NCBI GenBank assembly: GCA_019188255.1 | Contig: JAETXT010000004.1 | Coordinates: forward strand, 3,720,001-3,784,000 | Length of the DNA: 64,000 nt | Origin: Verticillium longisporum | Taxonomy: Eukaryota; Ascomycota; Sordariomycetes; Glomerellales; Plectosphaerellaceae | Direction of reading: 5' to 3' | In this document: positions 36,164 to 45,583 of the stretch, piece after piece | Layout of the letters: each line of letters opens with the position of its first letter | Numbering within the stretch: position 1 is the stretch's first letter | Notes under the pieces: model-generated | The model's input: the letters and a program-made list of their open reading frames with translations, nothing else | Databases searched by the model: none | Told to the model about the DNA's origin: nothing | Translations under genes and position numbers: made by a program

Positions 36164-39100
36164 TTACTCTTCCTCATACTCGAAATCCCAGTCCTGAGCC
36201 TCCAACGGATCGTCGAGCTTAACGCCTTCCATCGCGAGCTCGAGCTGCGTCGACTCGGGGAGGGCCCGAAGGTCTAGGACCAACGCCTGGTTGCGCTGGT
36301 GCTGCTGGCTCAGGGGCGGAGCTGGGGGTTCCAGGCCGCGGAGCCTGCGCACGCGACCGGAGCTGCGGAACATGGTCTGGTTTTCCTGCTGCTTGGCATC
36401 GGTGGCGGCGAGCAGCGGCTGGTTGTGGTCGCCGTCCTTGTGGAGCTCGCCGCGGTAGAAGCCGAGGGCGGCGTAGGCGGGCCCCTGGACGGCGCCTATG
36501 CACCTGTTCTGGTGGATCTGGAGGTTGCCCTGCGCTACGTAGGCCCGGGCTCGATCGATGCCGGACTCCGACTCCGTCCCGGCGGGGGGTAGAGGGGTGA
36601 GATGGGGTGTGAAGTTCTTAGGCACCCGAATTGACCGCGCTGTAGTGTGGACAAGGGACTGAGTTGCTGCAGGGATTTGGATGTACTTGGCGGGCTGGTC
36701 GTCGGCCTTGTCGACGGACAGCAGCGAGACGCGCCCGCTTGCATCGCCAATGGCGAGTTTCGCGCGGTTCGGCGAGAAGACGCCGGACGAGATGGGAGCG
36801 TCGACTTGTAAAAGATCGCGAACGAGAGGCTTCTTACGGTTTCGAATGTTCCACACTTTTACCATGCCGTCGGACCCTCCGGTGTAAAACCGATCTTGTG
36901 ATGTTCCCCAGGCAGTAAACTTCACGCCTGTGTCGTCGTTTCCGACGTCATCACCAATGGGGCTGCCATGTCGAAGCACGTGGATGGGGTTATCACCGCG
37001 TGCAGTGTCCCAGACATAGACATTCCCGTCCGTAGCTGCAGCCGTGATGTAGCAGCAGGACAGACTGCAAGGCATGATGGTGAGCTCGTTGATGTCGGAA
37101 GCCGGGCAGTCGAGGCACTGGACCTCGTTGAACGCGCCATACAGCTCCGGTACATCCGCGGGTGTAAAAATACGAATCTGCGTTTTGACGCGGTCGTCAA
37201 AGTGCTTGCCAAATGGCGAGCTCGCCACTATGAAGCAGGGCTGAGTCGGATGCCAGGCGACCTCGAACACATTCTGGGATGAGCCTGTCATGACTTTGAC
37301 ACTTTTGCCTGTTTTGCAGTTCCACAGGCAAATCTCGCCCGAGTTCTGCTTTTCGAGAGGGATGTCGTTGTCGTCCCCAGTGATGCTGCGAGGCGAATAG
37401 CCAACAAGGAGAAAGTGTTGTACGTCCTTAGCTATGCCCCACCGCATGGTTGCTGGGTAGTAACTCCATTTCTGAGGAGCTTGCGTTTCTTTGTCGTCTT
37501 CGTTCCACGCCCGGGTGCCGGACAGTGGGATGTAATCGCTCATCGAGATGTCTTTGTCGTTAACGACGTACAACCTCACGGCCTCATGGGGAACGTCGGC
37601 TGCAGTAGCCACCCACCCAATTTGTTTGGAAACTTCGACAAAGTTAACGTGGCCTCTGTGCGGCCAAGTACCAAGACAGTCCATCCGAGCGCCGAACTTA
37701 TCGACCTTCCAAATCTTGACCGTCTTGTCAAAGCTTGATGTATAAGCCCGGTCCCGCATGGCGTCATATGTCGAAGAGACGACAGATGCATACAGCCACG
37801 GGTCTTGACTCTCTCGCATAGCTTCGGTAGAGTTCTCACCGCTCTCGATAACGGGCCGAGGAAATCGGTGGTCCGCATAGGCTTGGAGCCTGCTATCGGA
37901 GGGAGAATACAGAAGCAAGTTGCCAGGCTTGTTGTACTGCTGGTTATGAGAGTCGGAATGGGCAGTAGCACCGCAAAGAAAGCTGTGGTCCGAGACCCAG
38001 GTAATGGTCATGATATCACCAGCGCAGTTGTTCCAATCACCGCGGGATTCAAGTTCGTCCTCAAGAGCCTTCCTAAACTCATTGGTGAAGTTGACCAGCT
38101 TGCGGGTCCTGCCGAACCCGCGGTTGCCATCGACCTCGCGCGCGAACAGCAAGGACGGTATACGGCAGGCACGGACTCTAGCATTCTGCTCGTCGAGCTC
38201 GTCGAGCTCGAGACGTGTAGCTACCTTGTGTCGATTGACCCTGTTTGCAGCGGCGTCCTCGAAGAAGTTGCTGATCGACACCTGATCCCTCCGTGAGAGG
38301 CCGTCCTTCAAGGCAAATGTGTTGGCGAGTTGGCAAATGTGTTCCGGATGCTTTCTAGCAAATCGTCGTATCTCTCGCAAAGCCATCTTGCCGCTCTGCG
38401 GCTGCCGTGCCAGGTATTTGCGTACTGCTTGCCGAGCAACCTCAACTTCCTCTTCCGTGAAGTCAACATGGTATGGCCAGCAGACGCTATGTTTTCGCTC
38501 CTCGAGAGGAAGATGAATGAGTTTCGCAGCTCCTGCTTGTATAGATCGCCGTTCCTGCAATGCCAGGTATGGGCGTTTGGGGAGAGACGCCCACGCCCCA
38601 GTGCCCTTGTTGCTGTGCCGTGCAGCACCATGCTTAGATGCCCGCTCTGGCTTGACCGATCTCTTATATTTCCAGGCCGTTGCCCTTGCGTGCGATCGGA
38701 AACCTAGCGGCGAGACGGGGTTCGTTCCGAACGCTGCTCGAAGCTTAGTCTTGGAGCCACTCCTTTGAAGCGGTGTGGTTATCTTCGGTGGCAACACATC
38801 CTGTGTCTTTGCGGTGGATGGCAGGTGCGTCGGCCGCACAGGAGTCGGGGTTTGGACTGGTGTTGGATGTTGTGCGAGTGCGGGAGGATGAGAGTGCGCA
38901 ATTGGAAGGCGTACGTGTTGTCCCGCAGTTGCTGCGACCTGCCCCGACACCGCATGTGGTCGACTATGGTCTGGGACGGCGCAAGACTCTCGAGGTTTTG
39001 GCAGCGATTGCCATCCCATCACGGCTCCCTGGGGTTGCCGATTCGGTGTAGGCACGGTTTGTTGGGGTATGGACGACGTGGAGCGCGAAGAATGTCCGTT

Positions 39101-39836
39101 GGTATTGGTTAAATGTCCATACGACTAGTTCATTGTCAGACACAACCTACACAATGGAAAGTCGGCGGCAAGAGGTAGAAATAGCGTGGAAAGGGGGGTC
39201 AAGGGAAAGATGTGGAAGGAGGTCCATACAGGATCGCCCATTAGGGTATTGACATATTCACCAACCTGCGCCTGCAGCTGTGCTTGGTACTCCTGAGAAA
39301 GGTAGCCTCGCGATGCATGATATTGCGCGAGGAACATGGTGTCGGCAGCGAATACTCGTATTATCTGTTTGTATGCACTATAAGCCTTTGTTTGCTCGAG
39401 GAGGAAGGAGGGGCACTACCTTGTTCCCGAGTTTGCGGGTGTCGAGTAGGTCATCAAATGCCGGCTCGATAGCAGCAAAGCTGTCGAATTTACGGTCTAA
39501 TGCTGTAATAACGTATCTCTTGATGCAGTCATTGAGCGATAGAGGAGGTTCTGGCGTCGGCTGCGGCCGCGGCTGCAGCTGTGGGAGTCGCGGTGCGATC
39601 GCAACACGCTGCCGTTTGGCGGGCCGCTCTTCATGGCCATTGTCTCGGGTTGCGACGTGCGGGCTGGATGGGGGCGAGTCTCCCGTCAGGTCGATCACCA
39701 CAGACTGAGGTTGTTGTTGGACTCGTTGTTGGTGCCGTTGTGATAAGCTTGGGTCTTGGCCAGTCTGTTTCGTGATGGCATCTGCATTCTGTGGCTGGCC
39801 ACCGATTGCGGTCGGCGCGTCCATTGCCATCTTCAT
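36164..39836 (-). CDS. Large WD40-repeat protein, possible Raf1/DIM-9-like Cul4 adaptor
   Basis: Exons are 39836..39420, 39364..39230 and 39124..36164, giving 1170 residues. The first 500 residues are not WD40: a VIDLTGDSPPSSP stretch near residue 50, basic patch RPAKRQR, then a conserved-looking helix-rich segment (CIKRYVITALDRKFDSF, KIIRVFAADTMFLAQYHASRGYL) and a charged region with EEEVEVARQAVRKYLARQ. The C-terminal 600 residues hold irregular WD repeats (AYTSSFDKTVKIWKV, GEICLWNCKTGKSVKV, DGNVYVWDTARGD, GGSDGMVKVWNIRNRK). The tail is acidic (DWDFEYEEE). The size and layout remind me of fungal Rik1-associated factor 1/DIM-9 proteins in heterochromatin-directing Cul4-DDB1 ligases, but no diagnostic motif proves it. 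Calling it a WD40 scaffold is safe; the specific name is tentative. Confidence 0.8.
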
Positions 39837-41086
39837 GGCGCGGTCACGCGCGATGGGCTCACCTCACTGACGTTGTAGGATTTGTAGGAGGTTAGTACCC
39901 AAGGGGGATTCCACTATTACTCCTCCTTCTCAACGCTAGCTTGGAAAGCACGGACCCAGTAGCATAAATGTATAATTTTCTCCGCTAAGTACTTACTATG
40001 AAGAGAGCTCTCATTTTACTTTACCTAGAAAGAAGAGCTAAAAATAGAATACTAGTAAATATTACATATAGATGTTAGTATAATATTTACTATCTATTCA
40101 ATTAAATTTTCTCATTAATGCCCCATTTTAGGGCCTTTTTAATTATCCTTTATAGTAAAGTATAGCAAAATAAATCAAGTTATAGCTAAAACATATTACA
40201 TTTTTTAACATCTCAATTACTTATTGCAATTGGAGTTACGGAGCAGCGCAAGCGACTGTGAGTTTCACTCCAAGCTTCTGTGAATCGGGTCGCTGGATAA
40301 TTATTAGTAGTATTAGACATCTTACATCTATTAGATGCAAAGTCGTCATAAGTGTAAGAAGAACTGCATTTATTCTTGAACTATTATCCAGAACTAATGT
40401 ACGTAGGCTTTATCCATGTGTGACCAAGGTATGGGTTGCATGTACATCGCGCATGTCAACTTGAGCGTTGCTAACAATGGGCAGTACACAACCTACCCAA
40501 TCCTAGGTACTACCAAAGGGAGAGGGCTAGGAGATCCAGTCATCCTGGGAGTCATCTTTGAAAAAAGACAATCAATACACAAACTGACTTACTTTAAAGG
40601 TAGTCGCGTCAGTTCGTGCCATGACGTCAGTCCGTGTCGCTGTCCTGGTAGTATCATAAACCTTGACCTTTTGGATGAAGCACTAGCAGATAAACTTTTG
40701 TCCTCTATAGATCCCTTTTCCAGGCCAAACATGTCTTGACAGGCTTTCGACCCTCGTCGAGAAACTACAATGTGACACTAGCCACCTTATGCTTTGGCAG
40801 CGCCACAGCCCGTGTGGTCGTACAAACCCCACCCAGCTGTCGTGTAACATTCTCGTGTCGCATGCCACGGGTTCGACGCGTTCTTTTCTTAACAACCAGA
40901 AGGTGAATACGGCATATCTTAACGATCTTTCTGATACAAGAAGCTGAGGAGACCGTAATTAATCGCTACCGTGCGATAGTACATTGAATTCCTCCCGACA
41001 GGTAACCACGGGAGCGCATTGTGTGAGAGAGCTAGTGACCAGGATTGGCCTAACTGACGAAATACAGGGGCACCGATACTAAACTT
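39837..41086. other. AT-rich, gene-free interval, probably a degraded repeat
   Basis: About 1.25 kb. From about 39950 to 40420 the composition drops abruptly to strongly AT-rich DNA with many TA steps (around 40030-40210), unlike anything else in the window. This looks like the outcome of repeat-induced point mutation on an old element. No open frame with recognisable content remains. Confidence 0.6.
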
Positions 41087-43015
41087 TCACCCTTTGACGA
41101 TCTCAAAGCCCTCCATACTGTCTAGTGCTTTGCGTATCTCAACCTTATACGCAGGAATACCACCCGAGTAGCACACAGGTTCAACCTTCTTTCCGGGTAT
41201 GCTTCCGCCCATGTAGGTGGATCGCGTCGTCGGGAACAACGTCCCGTTATTCAGCTCAAGGATGTGCTCCTTCCACTTGTCAGCGGCCTCGGTCTTGGGA
41301 TTGATGTACCGGATATCATTGTGCTGCAGCTTGTCAATCATGTCAGCGATCCAGCGGCCTTGAACCTCGACTGTCGACGGGCCGTTGCTCAGGAGGGTTG
41401 GACCATGGACGCCGTAGACGTGGAACATGTTGGGATAGCCGCTGACGGTGGTGCCGAGGTATGTCTTGGCGCCGGGGACCCATTCTTCCTGGAGCTTGTT
41501 GCCATCGATGCTCTCGAGGCCGAGCTGCGTCATGACTGTAGGGACTGTCAGTACGTAACTTCTCAAACGGATATGCCTCGTGCTTCAATGGGGCCGAAAT
41601 ACCTCCTGTCACGACATCCTACGCACCAAAGTCAGCTGGGACACGCGTCTCTTGAACGGACTAGGACTTACAAAGCCGGTGGCGATCGCAATGACGTCGA
41701 ATTCTTGATGTGTCCCGTCCTCGAGGGTGATCCCTGTCTCGGTAAACTCCTTGATGCCGTTCTTGCTGATATCGACTAGATCGACCGAAGGGCGGTTGAA
41801 CTGCTCAAAGTAGTCATGCTCGAGGCAAGGTCTCTTGACACCGAAGTAGTGCGGCATGACCAAGGGCGCAAGCAAATCCCTCAGGCGAGGGTCCCCGATG
41901 CGCGCCCTCGTCTTCTCCGCCCAGAATGCATACGAGGCCTCGTTGGCCTCAGGGTTGAACAGGTTGTCCTTGTAGAGCGCCACCCAGTACCGGAAGCCGC
42001 CCTCTGCCCAGACTCGCTCGTACGTGGTCTCGCGCTGCTCGGGCGTGTCGTCAAAAGTGTTCTTCTCGAGCCAGTCGTAGTGAAACCCGGCAAAGCTCGT
42101 CTCGCGTAGCTTAAACAGCTCCGGGTACACGACCTTGGCACGCTCTTGCTCGGCGACTGTGAGCTGGCGGCGCCGCATGGGCACAGCAAGGTTCGGAGTC
42201 CGCTGGAAGACAGTAACCTGGCCGGCCTTGGGACCCCAGTTCTGGACAATTTGAACGCCCGAGGCGCCGGTACCAATGACAGCACAGCGCTTATTCTTGA
42301 CGTTGACCTCTTCGTCGGGCCAGAACGAGGAGTGGTGGACCACGCCCTTGAACTTATCCATGCCAGGCCAGTCGGGAATGTAGCGTCGGGCGGCCTTTAC
42401 ACCAAGTCAGCATCGGGGGCATGATGAACGTGAAGCATTGGAGACTCACAAAGCCGGTGCCGAGGACAAGGAAGCGGGCTTTGGTCACTCGGCCATCCGC
42501 CGTGCGAACGTTCCAACGACCGGTGGCAGTGTCAAAGTGAGCACCCACGACAACCGTGTTGAAGGCGCAGTCCTTCTTGATGCCGAAGACCTTGTCGACA
42601 TGGTCAAAATAGGCTCGAAGTTCGTCGTATATGGGGTAGTTGCTCGACCAGTTCCAGTCCTTCCAGACCTCAGGCCACGAAAACTCGTACTCTGGGACCT
42701 CCGAGTCAACGCCGGCGCCAGGGTAGCAGTTCCATCGCCATGTGCCGCCGGTGTCGTTGCCAGCTTCGAAGATCACAGACTTATAGCCCCGATCGCGGAG
42801 AGTCTTGAGCATGAAAATGCCAGCTGGATCCGTAAGCATCAGCGTGGGTGTATGGTCAAGATCCGGGGCCAAGTCCACTTACCGAACCCGGCGCCGACGA
42901 TGAGGGCATCAACTTCCAGGTTCTCGGCGTACGGCCCGGTTTTCTCAGCATGTTGGGAAGAGTAGTCCGTCAGCTCCGTGTTAAACTTCTTACGGTCGGC
43001 AAGTGGTTCGCCCAT
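41087..43015 (-). CDS. Baeyer-Villiger FAD monooxygenase (cyclohexanone monooxygenase type)
   Basis: NADPH- and FAD-dependent enzyme inserting oxygen next to a ketone to give an ester or lactone. Exons are 43015..42883, 42823..42450, 42394..41672, 41618..41603 (16 nt) and 41535..41087, giving 564 residues. The first Rossmann motif VGAGFAG spans the exon 1/2 junction, followed by EAGNDTGGTWRWNCYPGAGVD. The BVMO fingerprint FKGVVHHSSFWP is at about residue 188 and the second Rossmann motif GTGASG follows. Then comes ATGF-DVVTGV, where the tiny exon 4 encodes most of DVVTG. The N-terminus has the extension usual for this subclass. Divergent by 732 bp from a serine hydrolase that could cleave its product. 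Natural substrate unknown. Confidence 0.92.
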
Positions 43016-43367
43016 GATTCATAGAGGTTTTCGAAGATTCGCTTGTGTAGTATTCGTGTGTGGATGTTTCTAAGCCAAGTCGTGTAGTGTTGATCCGCTT
43101 GCTCTCGACTGGAATACCCCCTTGGCGAGCATTCTGACCCTTTCATTTATACCTGCCTTTACCAGGCAAGTTGCTCGTGCCAAGCGAGCTCGTGCCCGCT
43201 GCCTTCATGACACAAATGCCCATCGCGGGGTCATTGCGTCTCCGTAGCACCGAGAGTTTCCTAGTTGCGATGCTCGCATTCTGCAGTGATACTGTTGCGG
43301 ACGGCTTGCCGCAAAATGACAACGCTTTTGGTGGATCCCATTCACATGGCCAGCCGCAGAAAGCCAA

Positions 43368-43376
43368 CGGTCCCGG
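43368..43376 (+). promoter_or_regulatory. CGG-N3-CGG direct repeat, candidate Zn2Cys6 site
   Basis: Reads CGGTCCCGG. It sits in a roughly 45-bp segment that is imperfectly duplicated downstream (both copies contain GGTGGATC followed by CAT and CAC). A chance match is possible in GC-rich DNA. Confidence 0.3.
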
Positions 43377-43410
43377 TGGATCTCATGCACGACGTCTACC
43401 GCAAGCCCCG

Positions 43411-43419
43411 CGGCTGCGG
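43411..43419 (+). promoter_or_regulatory. Second CGG-N3-CGG direct repeat
   Basis: Reads CGGCTGCGG, with the same spacing and orientation as the site 43 bp upstream. The pair makes a common regulator more plausible than either site alone. Confidence 0.3.
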
Positions 43420-43747
43420 CTCCCTCTGTCCGAAGTGTTGCGGAGCTGGCGCCGCACGCTTTGCCCATTACGGTAACAGTGATTTCGTGTTGGTGTCACG
43501 AGTCAGTGATGCCGCGTCGTTGTGGGCGTTTTGCGGGGGTTCAGTCTGGAGTTGTGCGGGGGAACTGTTCGAGGATGTCTTGGTCTCGCAGTGTGCTGTT
43601 GTTGGCCTGATGGTATATATTTCGACTTTTTGCGAATCCGAGAGGATGACACTGAAAGCGTTGCTTCTTTAATTCTCCCTTCTCCGTTGACCGCTTATTC
43701 TACGCCACTTGTGTACAGTCTCACTCTTAGGAGTTCATCCCTCGAAA

Positions 43748-45050
43748 ATGCCTTTTGAAACGAAAGCCGTCGAGCGCCTCACAGCAATCGTCGATAATGC
43801 CTGCGCTGATGCAAAGTCTGACATCCCAGGCGCCACGGTTGTCATAATCGGCAAAGACGGAAAGGAGCTCTTTGCCCATGCGGCAGGAAAACGCGGCGTT
43901 GCTTCCAATGACCCCATGGCTCTCGACTCAATATTCTGGATCGCCTCTTGCACCAAACTCCTCACCGGCATCGCCTGTATGCAGCTTGTTGAAGAAGGCA
44001 TTTTGAAGCTTGATGATGGCGATCACCTGGAGAAGCTATGTCCAGAGCTCAAAGACCTCAAGGTGTTGCGGGCTGACGGCTCCCTTGAGGATAAGAAGAA
44101 GAGTATCACACTGAGGATGCTCCTTACGCACACGGCGGGTTTCGGATATACCTTCTTCAACGAGCGACTCAGAGACTGGGCATTTCCGGCGGGAGTGGAC
44201 GAGTTCTCTGGCCGGTTCGAGGACATGAAGACGCCTTTGCTTTTCCAACCTGGCGAGGGATGGGAGTATGGCGTCAATATCGACTGGGCGGGCGTAGCGC
44301 TGCAGCGGGCGACAGGCCTGACATTGAACGAATTTCTGCAGAAGAGGCTATTTCAGCCGCTCGGAATAGTCGACATGTCGATGATCCCCGGTGATGACAT
44401 GCGTTCAAGGCTGGCGTACATGCATCAGAGGGATGCTGATGGCACGTTGAGACCGAGAGACCATCTCCAGCGACTGCCGTTGGTGATCGACCCCAACAAT
44501 AGCAACAAGGTTGCCAGCGTATTCAACAGCGGTGGTGCCGGCATGTTCGCCAGACCGCAGGAGTACTGCAGTGAGTCCATCATCCAGTGACCGGACATGC
44601 AGCAGATATTATACTAACGGCTGCCGCACAGAGGTCCTGGCCGTTCTCCTAAATGACGGCACTTGCGCACGAACTGGAACCCAGATACTGCGCAAGGATA
44701 CGGTCGATGAGATGTTCCGTAACCAGATCCCTGAGTTTCCCAACTACAGCCGCCAGGGGATCCCGGCGGCAAAGCCTGACCTCACACTTCCCCTGGGCGA
44801 GTTGTATCCGACGGCCGATAACGCGCCTCAGGGTTGGGGCATCACGTTCATGATGCCAAATGCAGACGCAACTGGAAGGTCAAAGGGCGCGGGACACTGG
44901 GCTGGGTTGGCGAATCTGTGGTGGTGGTGTGACCGCGAGAAGGGCATCGCTGGCATGGTGGCGACGCAGCTGCTGCCGTTTGCTGATGGCAAGGTGCTGA
45001 ATCTGTGGGTTGGGGTTGAAGCTGCGGCGTATGAAGCTCTTCGGGGGTGA
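43748..45050 (+). CDS. Beta-lactamase-fold serine hydrolase (class C / EstB-type esterase or acyltransferase)
   Basis: Exons are 43748..44570 and 44632..45050, giving 413 residues with no signal peptide, so probably cytosolic. The nucleophile motif SxxK is SCTK at residues 67-70 (IASCTKLLTG). HTAGFGY follows at about residue 138 and the second catalytic Tyr lies in WEYGVNIDWAG at about residue 183, as in family VIII esterases and LovD-type transacylases. GHWAGLANLWWW near the C-terminus replaces the KTG motif region, arguing against true beta-lactamase activity. Divergent from the BVMO, so hydrolysis of the ester or lactone product is a natural guess; acyl transfer in a secondary-metabolite pathway is the alternative. 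Start 43748 opens directly with the family-like MPFETKAVERL. Confidence 0.88.
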
Positions 45051-45583
45051 TGATGTGATGTTTGGCGAATCTGTTCAGGTCGGAAGTCGAGAATAGAGTT
45101 TGTTTTAATCTTCAATGCTTCAATACCGATGATTCTCAGTGAACAGCGAGCCATGCGTGTGAGACGGCCTCGGTCGGTCAAGACGGTGGTTCTTGTACCG
45201 TCGGCAACGGTGAAGCGGAGATGATGAGCGCTCGACACCACGAAGAACGGCCAGTGGTAATCACTGCACCTGCCCCCTTCCCCGAGACAGCTGCCTGGGT
45301 AAAGCAAGTGCAAAGAGGAACAGGGCAGGTCCTAGTTCAGTAGCTCCTGGGGGGTTGTCCTGGAGGGGTCTGCCGAGGGTGGGTCCGGGGTAGCGGAGCC
45401 AAAATGCGGGGGTGACAACTCAGGCGGGGGCCGCAGGTCATGCCTGCCCCGTCTTGCGTCTCCCTTATCCACTCCTGCCTTCCTCCCCTGACTTGGTGGG
45501 ATGAACCCTACTCGCGTCTTCTCGCCTGTCCCCCTTCACATTTTCACTGCCAAGAGTAACAGGATACCACCTTGCTCTTGGGG
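45051..45583. other. Intergenic between the hydrolase and the Zn2Cys6 gene
   Basis: 533 bp: hydrolase 3' UTR and promoter of the regulator, with a C-rich stretch around 45270-45480. No gene is seen. Confidence 0.55.

Larger units (their letters stand above)
43016..43747. promoter_or_regulatory. Shared divergent promoter of the BVMO and serine hydrolase genes
   Basis: 732 bp between two start codons in opposite directions, so both genes can be controlled from here. It contains two CGG-N3-CGG direct repeats (43368-43376 and 43411-43419) and a CCG-N5-CCG pair (43242-43252), arrangements of half-sites typical of Zn2Cys6 regulators, one of which is encoded 2.5 kb away. Regulation is inferred. Confidence 0.45.
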
